From an uncultured Lachnospiraceae bacterium (GTDB lineage: Bacteria > Bacillota > Clostridia > Lachnospirales > Lachnospiraceae): a stretch of 33,778 nucleotides of DNA. Below are positions 24,485 through 33,576 of the stretch, in pieces. The notes beneath the pieces are model-generated. The model made no database searches. It was not told where the DNA came from and worked only from the letters and a program-made list of their open reading frames with translations. The stretch is from the NCBI GenBank assembly GCA_910585255.1, contig CAJUEI010000010.1, positions 1 to 33,778 on the forward strand, written 5' to 3'. A program made the translations under genes and the position numbers. Every line of letters starts with the position of its first letter. The first letter of the stretch is position 1.

Positions 24485-25858
24485 CTATTTGCCCATACAA
24501 AACTTGCTGAATACTTCATTGACTAAATCATCTTCTAATGACTCTCCAATTAAAAATCCTAGCTGTTCATAACTATTCATTAAATCAATTGTATAAAAAT
24601 CTTCTGTCATTCCGTCTTCTATACTTTGTTTTACCAGCTTCATACTTTCTAATGCCTGAGATAATGCTTCTTTCTGCCGAATATTAGTAAGGATAACAGA
24701 ACAATCCTGTGGACTTGAATTTTGCAGAAATAATTGCTCTATTTCTTTTTGCAATTCTTCTGTTCCGATTCCCTGTTTTGCAGAAAAAGAAATAACCCGT
24801 TTGTTAATTCTTTTTTCTAATTCTTCTTTTTCTAATACCGGCTGTAAATCGGTTTTATTTAACAATACTATCGCTGGTTTTCCTTGAATTAATGTTAAAA
24901 TTTCTTCATCATTTTGATCGAATGGAATAGAGGAATCTGCTACATAAAGAATAAAATCTGCTTCTTTTGCATATTGTTTTGCCTTTTCTACTCCAATCTG
25001 TTCTACTCTGTCACTGGTATCCCGAATTCCTGCTGTATCTATTAAATTAAGACTAATCTCTCCTAATTGGATCTGTTCTGTCAATGCATCTCTTGTCGTT
25101 CCTGCAATTTCTGTTACAATCGCACACTCTTCTCCTGCTAAGAGATTGAGCAGAGAAGATTTTCCTACATTTGGCTTTCCAAGAATGACCGTTTTCATTC
25201 CCTCTTTTAGAATTTTCCCGTTCTTTGAAGAGTCTAACCAGTGTTCTAATTCTCTAATCCAATCCTCTGTCATCTGATATAGACGAATGGAATAACCGTC
25301 AAGAGAAATATGTTCTGGATCATCTAAAGCGGATTCAATAAACGCTATTTCATAAATAATCTGTTTCCGAAGATTTCTGACTTTTTGGGAAATGCTGCCT
25401 TTTAGTTGAGCAACCGATGCCTTTCTGGCAAATTCATTTTCCGACTGAATCAAATCCATTACTGCTTCTGCCTGTGTTAAATCAATCCTTCCAGATAAAA
25501 ATGCAAGTTTTGTAAATTCTCCTGGTTCCGCTAAACGTGCCCCATTTTTTAATACAACATCCAATATTTTTTTTACTACTAATACCCCTCCATGACAGTC
25601 TATCTCTATTGTATCCTCTTTTGTATACGTATGAGGTGCCCGAAGCACCAACACCATTACTTCATCGATTATCGTTCCATTCTCTTTAATCCATCCATAG
25701 TGGACGGTGTGACTTTCTGCCAAGGATAACGGCTTTCCCTTTTTTCCAAAAAAGATTCGGTCTATTACTGAAAATGCCTCTGAGCCGCTGATACGGATAA
25801 TCCCGATCCCTGCATTAGACAATGCAGTAGCAACTGCTGCAATTGTATCTGTTTTCAT
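24485..25858 (-). CDS. mnmE: tRNA modification GTPase MnmE (TrmE)
   Basis: A 457-residue partner of MnmG. The N-terminal folate-binding domain (about 1-115) contains GIGIIRISGSEAF. A helical domain surrounds the G domain with G1 GKPNVGKS (227-234), G2 TTRD (254-257), G3 DTAG (274-277) and G4 NKTD. The C-terminal CMGK carries the family's conserved Cys. The ATG at 25858 has GGAG eight bases upstream; the GTG at 25867 is less well placed. Confidence 0.97.
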   Translation of the reverse strand: MKTDTIAAVATALSNAGIGIIRISGSEAFSVIDRIFFGKKGKPLSLAESHTVHYGWIKENGTIIDEVMVLVLRAPHTYTKEDTIEIDCHGGVLVVKKILDVVLKNGARLAEPGEFTKLAFLSGRIDLTQAEAVMDLIQSENEFARKASVAQLKGSISQKVRNLRKQIIYEIAFIESALDDPEHISLDGYSIRLYQMTEDWIRELEHWLDSSKNGKILKEGMKTVILGKPNVGKSSLLNLLAGEECAIVTEIAGTTRDALTEQIQLGEISLNLIDTAGIRDTSDRVEQIGVEKAKQYAKEADFILYVADSSIPFDQNDEEILTLIQGKPAIVLLNKTDLQPVLEKEELEKRINKRVISFSAKQGIGTEELQKEIEQLFLQNSSPQDCSVILTNIRQKEALSQALESMKLVKQSIEDGMTEDFYTIDLMNSYEQLGFLIGESLEDDLVNEVFSKFCMGK

Positions 25859-25875
25859 TTTTCTCACTCCAATCT

Positions 25876-25907
25876 AAAACAGCCGCCATCTCTTTCAATG
25901 GCGACTG
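25876..25907 (-). terminator. Hairpin between jag and mnmE
   Basis: On the minus strand CAGTCGCCAT pairs with ATGGCGGCTG (10 bp, one G-U) and is followed by TTTTAG. It is probably a partial terminator or processing site separating the yidC-jag part from mnmE. Confidence 0.6.
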
Positions 25908-25927
25908 CTTCTGTCAACAACAGAATA

Positions 25928-26635
25928 TTAGGCTTCACTTCGTTCGGTTCGATTAACAGAAGAAGCACGGTTTGAACTGTTCTTTTGCCAACGGTTTTCA
26001 CGCTCAGGACGCTTTAACATAACAATAACATGACGATAAGGTTCTTCTCCCTCACTTTTTGTACATACATAGCGATCATTCTGCAAAGTGGAATGAATCA
26101 CTCTTCTCTCATAAGGATTCATTGGCTCTAAAGCAACATTTCGTTTCGTTCGTTTTACTTTATAAGCAATATTTTTTGCCAAATGTTCTAATGTTTCCCG
26201 TCTTCGTTCCCGATAATTTTCTGTATCAATTTTTACCCGAATATAATCTTCCGTCTCCCGATTTACTACTTGCCCGGTCAGATACTGTAAAGAATCTAAT
26301 GTTTGTCCACGTTTTCCAATTAACACTCCCATCTCTTCCCCTGTTAATTCAATTGACATGGTTTTCTCTTCCGGCTGATAGGTAACTGCAACCTCTACTT
26401 GAAGTTTCATAGCAGAAAAAACTTGATCCAAAAATTCACTGGCTTTATCTTCTAATGTAAGCTTTTTACGTGCTTTAATCCGTGCAGGCTTACTATTGAT
26501 TAATCCCAAAAATCCTGAACTTCCCCTGTCAAGTACTTCATATTCCAATCTGTCACTTGTTAAATTCAACTGGTCAAGGGCATTATTAATCGCTTCATCA
26601 ATTGTTTTTCCTGTAACTTCAACATAATCCATCAT
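25928..26635 (-). CDS. jag: RNA-binding protein Jag (KhpB/SpoIIIJ-associated)
   Basis: A 235-residue protein with a Jag-N domain (1-50, GKTIDEAINNALDQL and GSSGFLGLINSKPARI), a KH domain (about 80-155, GVLIGKRGQTLDSLQYL) and an R3H domain (about 160-215, NPYERRVIHSTLQND). Relatives bind RNA and affect cell division and elongation in Firmicutes. GGGGAGGA precedes the ATG. It sits directly after yidC, its usual neighbour. The last 20 residues are a Ser/Asn/Arg-rich tail. Confidence 0.95.
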   Translation of the reverse strand: MMDYVEVTGKTIDEAINNALDQLNLTSDRLEYEVLDRGSSGFLGLINSKPARIKARKKLTLEDKASEFLDQVFSAMKLQVEVAVTYQPEEKTMSIELTGEEMGVLIGKRGQTLDSLQYLTGQVVNRETEDYIRVKIDTENYRERRRETLEHLAKNIAYKVKRTKRNVALEPMNPYERRVIHSTLQNDRYVCTKSEGEEPYRHVIVMLKRPERENRWQKNSSNRASSVNRTERSEA

Positions 26636-26664
26636 TTGAAAATCCTCCCCTTCCTTCCAATCCG

Positions 26665-27933
26665 TTACTTCTTTCTCTTTTCGTTTTTCTCATTATACTG
26701 CTGCACCATATTTGCTTTGGCGGACAGACTGCCCGGTTTTGCTAAACCTTTATTATAATATTCCGTAGCTTCCTGCATCTTTTGATATTTCTCTTCTAAT
26801 TCCTTTTGCTTTTTCTTTAATTCTTCTGCTCTTGCTAATTTATCCCCTGCCATATTTAGATTTTTTGCATTTATACTGGCTGCTTTAGAGACTTTTTGAG
26901 GAGGAAGCCCTTTCTTTGCCCGCTTCTGATTTGCCTTTTCTACATTTCGTGCAATCAACTGTTCCATATCGGTATGATTAAAATAATAATTAATTCCTAA
27001 CTGCTGAATAATCTGGACTACGCTGGTAGCAATCCAGTATACACCTAAACCACATGGCATAGAAATACAGAAAAATGCTGAAATTAATGGCATTGTTGTT
27101 GTCATCATCTTCATAGACTGTGCCATTGGATTTTCATCCTGATCAGATGGATTTGCTTCTTCCGGCTGATTAGTCTGCATAATTTTTGCACTATACCACT
27201 GGCTAAGTCCTGCCAAAACCGGAATTAATAGTGCCGGTGTCAGAGCAAATCCTGGAGCAGAAGCTAAATCCAGCCCTAAAAATGTATTCATTTGTGCAAT
27301 TCTTGCCGAATTTTCAGCAATGGTATCAGCAAGAGAAGGAAATAATTCTTCTAGCTGCTGCCATTCTGCTCCGGTAAATCGATATAATAAATCAATTACA
27401 TAGTTTGACTGTGTAAAATCGTAATTTCCCATTCCATGTTTCGAAGCAAATTCTGTAATCTTATCTAAAAAACCATCCTGCTGCATCAGTGGTGTTACAA
27501 TATTTAAAAACACATCTTTAACCGAACTTACATAAGCCGGAATATTGTTGATTACTCGAAACAATGCATATAAAATCGGTAGCTGCAGCAATAATTGAAG
27601 ACAACCTCCAGTCGGTGAAGTTCCATATTTTGCATAGACCGCTTTTGTCTCTTCATTCATCCGCATCATAGATTCCTGATCATTTTTCCCCTTATATTTT
27701 TTCTGAATTGCCTGCAATTCAGGCTGCATAATTGACGAAATTTTAGAAAACTTCTGTTGTTTAATTGTAAGCGGAAACATGATAAGTTTTACAATTAACG
27801 TAAATAAAATAATGGATAAACCAATATTTGTTACACCAAAATTTGTTGTAAATTCAAACAGGGCATTCATAATAATACCCAATAACTTTGCGATATCACC
27901 GATTAAAAATGTACTGCTTTGTGTAAGTACCAT
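26665..27933 (-). CDS. yidC: Membrane protein insertase YidC (SpoIIIJ type)
   Basis: A 422-residue Oxa1-family insertase that places membrane proteins with or without SecYEG. The core shows IGLSIILFTLIVKLIMFPL, the hydrophilic helical hairpin with KYKGKNDQESMMRMNEE, and PTGGCLQLLLQLPILYALFRVI. A periplasmic insert of about 80 residues separates the core helices, and a long basic coiled tail (about 335-422) may contact ribosomes. The N-terminus has no lipoprotein Cys, unlike Bacillus SpoIIIJ. AAGGAGG sets the start. Confidence 0.96.
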   Translation of the reverse strand: MVLTQSSTFLIGDIAKLLGIIMNALFEFTTNFGVTNIGLSIILFTLIVKLIMFPLTIKQQKFSKISSIMQPELQAIQKKYKGKNDQESMMRMNEETKAVYAKYGTSPTGGCLQLLLQLPILYALFRVINNIPAYVSSVKDVFLNIVTPLMQQDGFLDKITEFASKHGMGNYDFTQSNYVIDLLYRFTGAEWQQLEELFPSLADTIAENSARIAQMNTFLGLDLASAPGFALTPALLIPVLAGLSQWYSAKIMQTNQPEEANPSDQDENPMAQSMKMMTTTMPLISAFFCISMPCGLGVYWIATSVVQIIQQLGINYYFNHTDMEQLIARNVEKANQKRAKKGLPPQKVSKAASINAKNLNMAGDKLARAEELKKKQKELEEKYQKMQEATEYYNKGLAKPGSLSAKANMVQQYNEKNEKRKK

Positions 27934-27972
27934 ATATATCCTCCTTTTATCCGGACTTCCTCTTATGAATCG

Positions 27973-28197
27973 TCACGGAACAGGATCGTATCCGCCTTCA
28001 GCAAAAGGATGACATCTTAAAATCCTCTTCCCCGCCAAAAAGCTGCCTTTAAAAGGTCCATACTTTTCAATAGCTTCCATTGCATATTTTGAGCAGGTTG
28101 GTGTATAAATGCAATGAGTCTGAACCTTAAGAGGCGACAGATATTTCCTGTATAGTTTTATTCCAAAAATTAAAAAACGTTTTAATCCATTCTTCAA
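27973..28197 (-). CDS. yidD: Membrane protein insertion efficiency factor YidD
   Basis: A 74-residue protein with the DUF37 signature: YRKYLSPLKV, CIYTPTCSKYAMEAIEKYG and ILRCHPFAEGGYDPVP, including its conserved cysteines. It acts at the inner membrane beside YidC. The frame starts at TTG (28197), because the in-frame codon three places upstream is a stop and no ATG follows early; the ribosome site is weak. It lies between rnpA and yidC as usual. Confidence 0.94.
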   Translation of the reverse strand: MKNGLKRFLIFGIKLYRKYLSPLKVQTHCIYTPTCSKYAMEAIEKYGPFKGSFLAGKRILRCHPFAEGGYDPVP

Positions 28198-28246
28198 GCC
28201 TAATCATCTCTTTTTTATTTTAGTTTATTATCAGACAAAGCACGGC

Positions 28247-28579
28247 TTACGACTCTCTCCTTATATGATGCAGTTTAGTCAAATGGTTTAAGGCACTCTC
28301 CACTTCCTGATAACTCTTTCCTTTTACTGTTGTCCTAGCAATTATAATTATATCATAACCTTGTGTATAATTTCCATTATTTAATCGGTAACTTTCTCTA
28401 ATCAAACGTTTTACTCTATGCCGAACAACACTATTTCCCACTTTCTTGCTGACCGAAATACCAACTCGATTCTTTTCCGATTTATTTTTTAGCAGATACA
28501 TCACCAGATATCGATTTGCATATGATTTCCCCTCCGTATAAACTTTTTGAAAATCACAGTTTTTCTTTAATGATTCCAT
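28247..28579 (-). CDS. rnpA: Ribonuclease P protein component
   Basis: A 110-residue protein subunit of RNase P, which matures tRNA 5' ends. The RNR-type motif is GNSVVRHRVKRLIRESYR, with VGISVSKKVG before it. It follows rpmH, its near-universal neighbour. The length is normal. Confidence 0.96.
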   Translation of the reverse strand: MESLKKNCDFQKVYTEGKSYANRYLVMYLLKNKSEKNRVGISVSKKVGNSVVRHRVKRLIRESYRLNNGNYTQGYDIIIIARTTVKGKSYQEVESALNHLTKLHHIRRES

Positions 28580-28675
28580 TCTGATATCCCCAAATCAATC
28601 TTTTTTCTTTCCTAATGTTTATAACTTCCGCCAAAAATAGATTTTAATTCTATTATTACAATACAAATAGATAGA

Positions 28676-28700
28676 AGAAAAGGCCACAAATATGCGGCCT
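28676..28700 (-). terminator. Terminator/attenuator between rpmH and rnpA
   Basis: On the minus strand AGGCC pairs with GGCCT around a 10-base loop, followed by TTTTCTTCT, starting at the rpmH stop codon. It may limit rnpA expression relative to rpmH. Confidence 0.65.
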
Positions 28701-28833
28701 ATGCTGATAATTTCTTTCTTCCTTTTGCTCTTCTGGCAGCCAAAACTTTTCTCCCGCCTGCACTGCTCATTCTAGCTCTAAATCCATGTACTCTTTTTCT
28801 GGATTTCTTTTTCGGCTGAAATGTCATCTTCAT
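28699..28833 (-). CDS. rpmH: 50S ribosomal protein L34
   Basis: A 44-residue protein, MKMTFQPKKKSRKRVHGF, then the RARMSSAGGRKVLAARRAKG block and KKLSA at the end. This is the full L34 pattern and length. AAGGAGGTG lies 8 bases before the ATG. It is the first gene on the minus strand beside oriC. Confidence 0.97.
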   Translation of the reverse strand: MKMTFQPKKKSRKRVHGFRARMSSAGGRKVLAARRAKGRKKLSA

Positions 28834-28991
28834 CTTACAGCACCTCCTTCGAATAACCTTCTCTATACTAAGGTTTCACTATTTCTGCTCAAAAAAATAC
28901 CATTTCAATTATAGGTACTAATTCTATATAAGTCAAGTAGAAATTTTATTTTTCTTTGATTTTGCAGCTTTAAAAAATTGGTCAATTTTCA

Positions 28992-29269
28992 TGTTGATAC
29001 TGTTGATAGAGTTATCAACAATATCAACAAAATGAAAAATGCATGTTGATAATTTGTTGATAACGTGTTCATAACTTTTTTTTTCATCCACTTTTATTAG
29101 TATTTATCTATGTTGATATTGTTGATAAAGTTATCAACAGTATCAACAAAATAAAAAATGCATGTTGATAATTTGTTGATAACGTGTTCATAACTTTTTT
29201 TTCATCAAAAAACGGCGTCTGATATTCCATGAAAAAAATAACTTATCAACACTATCAACATTATCAACA
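28992..29269. other. oriC: oriC part 1: DnaA-box cluster upstream of dnaA
   Basis: TTATCAACA or its complement TGTTGATAA occurs exactly at 29012, 29044, 29055, 29120, 29131, 29163, 29174, 29243 and 29261. One-base variants occur at 28992, 29001, 29021, 29066, 29111, 29140, 29185 and 29252. Most of these lie in a direct repeat of about 95 bp with a 119-bp period (28992 and 29111). The box differs from the usual TTATCCACA by having A at position 6. With the cluster after dnaA this makes a bipartite origin as in Bacillus. The 28834-28991 and 29270-29466 flanks hold the rpmH and dnaA promoter regions and no gene. Confidence 0.9.
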
Positions 29270-29466
29270 TTTCCCCCTTTTTCTCTATATAAAAATGTAG
29301 ATAATATGTTTACTTTCAATTTAATTCTTGAAAAAAACCGCATATTGGTATAGAATATAGATATGTACGTTTCAATAAAATGTCCGAATTAGTACCATAG
29401 AAAAAATGCCGGAAGTTAGTTAATTTTTCACTGATTTCTGACATTATAAAAAAGAGGAGTAGCACC

Positions 29467-30846
29467 ATGAGTAACATAGTTATTGAAAAATGGGATGAAA
29501 TTCTGGAAACAATGAAAAATGAATATGATATTTCCGATGTTTCCTTCAACACATGGCTAAAACCGTTAAAGGTCCATAACATAACAGACAATACCTTAAC
29601 TATACTGGCCGCAGACGAAATCCATGCCAATTATATCGAAAAAAAATACTCCAAACAATTTATTGTAACCATTGGAGAAATTACCGGAATTTCCTATCAA
29701 CTGCACTTCATAAAGCCGGACGATATTCTGAGAGAGGAACAAAATGCCCTGGAAGGAAAAAATGGCCTTGCTTCCTCTAAACTTGACAATTTAAGCGATA
29801 ATAATGCAACCGCTAATCTAAATCCTCGCTATACTTTCGACACATTTGTTGTTGGTACAAACAACAGCTTTGCCCATGCCGCTTCTTTAGCAGTTGCCGA
29901 ATCACCAGGAGAAATCTACAATCCTCTCTTTATCTATGGAGGTGTTGGACTGGGAAAAACACATCTTATGCATTCTATTGCACATTTTATCTTAGAAAGA
30001 AACCCAAGGACTAGGGTTCTCTATGTAACAAGCGAAAAATTTACAAACGAAATTATCGATGCCATTCGAAAAAAAGACGATATTTCTACGATCCAATTCC
30101 GTGAAAAGTATCGCAATGTGGACGTTCTTCTTATTGATGATATTCAATTCATTATAGGAAAGGAAGCAACACAGGAGGAATTTTTTCATACCTTTAATGC
30201 ACTTCACGAATCCAAAAAGCAGATTATTATTTCCTCCGATAAACCACCAAAGGACATCGAAACGTTAGAAGAACGACTTCGTTCCCGTTTTGAATGGGGA
30301 CTTACCGTAGATATACAATCCCCAAATTATGAGACTCGGATGGCAATTCTTCACAAAAAAGCCGAACTCGAAAACTATCGAATCGACAATGAGATAATTG
30401 AATACATTGCAAATAATATTAAATCTAATATTCGTGAATTAGAAGGAGCATTAACCAAAATACACGCTTATTCCTCTCTCTCTAGTCAAAAATTAACAGT
30501 AGAACTCGCAGAGGAAGTCTTAAAGGATTCCATTTCTCTAAATGAAGCTCAGGAAGTTACACCCGATTTAGTTCTAAAAGTCGTAGCAGAACACTTTGGT
30601 ATTACACCGGCTGATATTATTTCTCAAAAAAGAATCAAGGAATTGGTGTATCCTCGACAAATTGTAATGTATTTATGCCGTTCTTTTATAGATATGCCAT
30701 TAAAACAGATTGGACTGCTTTTAGGAAGACGTAATCATTCTACTATTATTAATGGCTGTAAAAAAATTGATAAAGATCTGAAGACCAATGAGAGTACAAG
30801 AAACACGATTGACGTTTTAAAGAAAAAAATTAGTACTGGAGGATGA
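29467..30846 (+). CDS. dnaA: Chromosomal replication initiator DnaA
   Basis: A 459-residue initiator. Domain I (about 1-85) begins MSNIVIEKWDEILETMKNEY. A linker follows, then the AAA+ domain with Walker A GGVGLGKTH (158-166) and Walker B LLIDDIQF (221-228). The C-terminal DNA-binding domain has YPRQIVMYLCRSF and the signature GLLLGRRNHSTIINGCKKI. AGAGGAG precedes the ATG. It lies between two clusters of its own binding sites, so autoregulation is likely. Confidence 0.98.
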   Translation: MSNIVIEKWDEILETMKNEYDISDVSFNTWLKPLKVHNITDNTLTILAADEIHANYIEKKYSKQFIVTIGEITGISYQLHFIKPDDILREEQNALEGKNGLASSKLDNLSDNNATANLNPRYTFDTFVVGTNNSFAHAASLAVAESPGEIYNPLFIYGGVGLGKTHLMHSIAHFILERNPRTRVLYVTSEKFTNEIIDAIRKKDDISTIQFREKYRNVDVLLIDDIQFIIGKEATQEEFFHTFNALHESKKQIIISSDKPPKDIETLEERLRSRFEWGLTVDIQSPNYETRMAILHKKAELENYRIDNEIIEYIANNIKSNIRELEGALTKIHAYSSLSSQKLTVELAEEVLKDSISLNEAQEVTPDLVLKVVAEHFGITPADIISQKRIKELVYPRQIVMYLCRSFIDMPLKQIGLLLGRRNHSTIINGCKKIDKDLKTNESTRNTIDVLKKKISTGG

Positions 30847-30854
30847 ACATCAAA

Positions 30855-31040
30855 TGTTGATAAGTATGTTGATATCGTGTTGATAAGGTGTTGATAACTC
30901 GATTTGTAAATTTTTTCCATTTTTTAGCATGTTGATAACTCCCACTTTATGAACATATAATCAACACGTTTTCAACATAGTTATAAACATGAGTTTTCCT
31001 TGAAAATAAAGGTTTTTTAAGGGTTATCAACAAATCAACA
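30855..31040. other. oriC: oriC part 2: DnaA-box cluster between dnaA and dnaN
   Basis: Exact TGTTGATAA at 30855, 30878, 30889 and 30930, TTATCAACA at 31024, and one-base variants at 30867 (TGTTGATAT) and 31032 (AAATCAACA). The first four full or near boxes are 11-12 bases apart, on the same face of the helix. Stretches of A/T lie between. Confidence 0.88.
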
Positions 31041-31062
31041 TCCCCTACTACTATTACTACTA
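31024..31062 (+). promoter_or_regulatory. Putative DnaA-trio unwinding element
   Basis: A DnaA box (31024-31032), a second near-box, then a short C-rich spacer (TCCC) and six consecutive triplets of the form YTA: CTA CTA CTA TTA CTA CTA (31045-31062). This order, box then GC-rich spacer then trinucleotide repeats, is the DnaA-trio plan described in Bacillus subtilis, where DnaA binds one strand and opens the duplex. It is followed by TATATATATATAT just before dnaN. Confidence 0.75.
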
Positions 31063-31131
31063 TAAACTACACCATATATATATATATAGGACCCCGCCTC
31101 ATTCTATCAACTACGGAAGGAGTTATGCACA

Positions 31132-32241
31132 ATGAAAATAATCTGCAGTAAATCTAATCTGCTTTGTGCAGTAAATATTGTTTCTAAAGCAGTCTCTACA
31201 AAAACTACTTTACCAATATTAGAATGTTTTTTATTAGATGCTTCAACAGATGAAATTAAACTAACTGCAAACGATATGGAATTAGGGATTGAAACAATAG
31301 TATCAGGTGAGATCGAACAAAAAGGGATTATTGCCTTAAATGCAAAGATCTTTTCCGAAATTGTTCGTAAACTCCCTGATAGTGATATCACTATAGAAAC
31401 AGACGAAACCTTTACAACTCATATTACCTGTGAGAAAGCAAAATTTAATATTTCCGGCAAACAAGGTGATGATTTTCCTAAACTGCCCTATATTGAAAAA
31501 TCCCAACATATTTGCCTTTCTCAATTTACACTAAAAGAATTAATTCAAAAAACAATCTTTTCCATCAGTGATAATGATACAAATAAATTATTAACTGGAG
31601 AACTGTTCGAAGTAAATGAAACTGCACTTAAAGTTGCTTCTTTAGACGGACACCGAATTTCAATACGAAATACTACTCTAAAAGAGACATATGAGACAAT
31701 AAAAGCAGTTGTTCCAGGCAAAACATTATCAGAGATCAGTAAAATATTAACTGGAAATTTAGAAGATGAAGTTTGTATTTATTTTACAACAAATCATATT
31801 TTATTCGAATTTCATCAAACTATTGTCGTTTCTCGTCTAATCGAGGGAGAATACTTTAAAATTAACCAAATGATCTCAACCGATTATGAAACAAAAGTAA
31901 CCATTAACAAAAAGGAACTGTTAAACTGCATCGATCGGGCAACTCTTTTAATAAAAGAGGGAGAAAAGAAACCTATTATTTTAAATATTACCGATTATGA
32001 AATGGAACTGAAAATTCGTTCTTCAATTGGCTCAATGGATGAAAAAATTGATATTCAAAAAGAGGGAAAAGACATTATGATTGGATTTAATCCTAAATTT
32101 ATGATCGATTCGCTCCGAGCTATTGACGAAGAAGAAGTAAATTTATATCTGATGAATTCTAAGGCACCTTGTATTATCCGAGACAGAGCAGAAACTTATA
32201 TTTATCTGATCCTTCCGGTTAATTTTAATGCAGCGGTATAA
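31132..32241 (+). CDS. dnaN: DNA polymerase III beta subunit (sliding clamp)
   Basis: A 369-residue ring-forming clamp with three repeated domains of about 120 residues. Family features include TTLPILECFLLDA, LTANDMELGIE, ASLDGHRISIRN and the C-terminal end ICLILPV-like sequence YIYLILPVNFN. AAGGAG precedes the ATG. It follows dnaA across the second oriC part. Confidence 0.98.
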   Translation: MKIICSKSNLLCAVNIVSKAVSTKTTLPILECFLLDASTDEIKLTANDMELGIETIVSGEIEQKGIIALNAKIFSEIVRKLPDSDITIETDETFTTHITCEKAKFNISGKQGDDFPKLPYIEKSQHICLSQFTLKELIQKTIFSISDNDTNKLLTGELFEVNETALKVASLDGHRISIRNTTLKETYETIKAVVPGKTLSEISKILTGNLEDEVCIYFTTNHILFEFHQTIVVSRLIEGEYFKINQMISTDYETKVTINKKELLNCIDRATLLIKEGEKKPIILNITDYEMELKIRSSIGSMDEKIDIQKEGKDIMIGFNPKFMIDSLRAIDEEEVNLYLMNSKAPCIIRDRAETYIYLILPVNFNAAV

Positions 32242-32288
32242 GTTTTATTATAAATTAAGCCTTGAAAACAGGCAGTCAGGAGAATATG

Positions 32289-32501
32289 ATGGAATATATC
32301 ACATTACAAGAGGAATTTATAAAGCTGGGACAAGCCCTAAAAGCCGCAGGATTCGTTGAATCAGGTGTAGAGGCTAAATATGTAATCCAGAATGGAGAAG
32401 TAAGCGTAAATGGCAAAATAGAGCGTCAGAGGGGCAAAAAACTTTATGGAGGAGAAACCATTTCTTTCCGTGAACAGGAGATTAGAATCAATGCTCATTG
32501 A
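32289..32501 (+). CDS. yaaA: S4-domain RNA-binding protein YaaA
   Basis: A 70-residue protein with one S4 domain: LGQALKAAGFVESGVEAKYV and GEVSVNGKIERQRGKKL. This gene sits between dnaN and recF in most Firmicutes; it has been linked to ribosome assembly or DNA repair only loosely. The second of two adjacent ATGs (32289) is preferred because AGGAG ends six bases before it. Its stop overlaps the recF start. Confidence 0.92.
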   Translation: MEYITLQEEFIKLGQALKAAGFVESGVEAKYVIQNGEVSVNGKIERQRGKKLYGGETISFREQEIRINAH

Positions 32502-33576
32502 ATCGCTGGAATTAGAAAATTTTCGGAATTATCAGAATTTAATAATAAACTTTGATGCTAAAACCAATATTCTTTATGGTGATAACGCTCAGGGAAAAAC
32601 GAATATCCTAGAAGCAATTTATCTTTCAGGTACTGCAAAATCTCATAAAGGCAGCAAAGACAGGGAGATGATCCAATTCCATAAAGAAGAAGCACATATT
32701 AAATTAAAAGTGAAAAAATCAGAACTTTCCTACAGAATTGATATTCATCTAAAAAAACAAAAGCCAAAGGGAATTGCCATTAATGGAATCCCTATTAAAA
32801 AAGCAAGCGAACTGTTCGGAATTGTCAATTTAATATTTTTTTCACCAGAAGATCTGAATTTAATTAAAAACGGACCTGCAGAACGCAGAAAATTTTTGGA
32901 TATGGAATTATGTCAGCTAAACAAAATCTATGTTCACTATTTGGTAAATTACAACAAAGCTCTAATGCAGAGAAACCAGCTTTTAAAAAATTTAGAAACA
33001 CGTCCAGAATTTATGGAAACACTGGATATTTGGGATATGCAGCTGATACAATATGGGAAAAAATTAATGGAACAGCGAACCCATTTTTTAAAAGAATTAA
33101 ATGTTATTATTTATGAAATTCACAAAAAACTGTCAGGGAACCGGGAAGAACTTCACATTCGATATGAACCCGATGTCTCTTTAGATGAATTTGAAACAGC
33201 AGTAAAAAAAGCAAGAGAACGGGATATTCGGTTTCGAACCACCAATGTCGGACCACACAGAGATGATATTAGCTTTCTGATTGGTGATGTGGATATCCGT
33301 AAATTCGGTTCACAGGGGCAGCAGAGAACTTCGGCACTTTCTTTAAAACTAGCCGAAATTGAAATAGTAAAGCAAATGATTGGCGATATGCCAATTCTTT
33401 TATTAGATGACGTATTATCCGAACTGGACAGTCATCGACAGAATCAACTTCTCAACAGTCTGGATCAGATTCAGACCATTATTACCTGCACTGGTTTGGA
33501 AGAATTTATTGCAAACCGGTTTGAGATAAATAGAACCTATCATATTATAAACGGAGCAATTGGAGGAAAAACATGA
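32491..33576 (+). CDS. recF: DNA replication and repair protein RecF
   Basis: A 361-residue SMC-like ATPase that helps load RecA at gaps. Walker A is GDNAQGKT (30-37), the signature region is KFGSQGQQRTSALSLKLAEI, and Walker B is ILLLDDVLSELD. The start MLIESLELENFRNYQ at 32491 is the family standard and overlaps the end of yaaA; AGGAG lies about ten bases upstream. The stop overlaps the gyrB start (ATGA). Confidence 0.97.
   Translation: MLIESLELENFRNYQNLIINFDAKTNILYGDNAQGKTNILEAIYLSGTAKSHKGSKDREMIQFHKEEAHIKLKVKKSELSYRIDIHLKKQKPKGIAINGIPIKKASELFGIVNLIFFSPEDLNLIKNGPAERRKFLDMELCQLNKIYVHYLVNYNKALMQRNQLLKNLETRPEFMETLDIWDMQLIQYGKKLMEQRTHFLKELNVIIYEIHKKLSGNREELHIRYEPDVSLDEFETAVKKARERDIRFRTTNVGPHRDDISFLIGDVDIRKFGSQGQQRTSALSLKLAEIEIVKQMIGDMPILLLDDVLSELDSHRQNQLLNSLDQIQTIITCTGLEEFIANRFEINRTYHIINGAIGGKT

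Noticed and set aside
28992..29204. CRISPR-like repeated sequence
   Set aside because: The repeats are DnaA boxes and a 119-bp duplication beside dnaA; no spacer pattern or cas gene.
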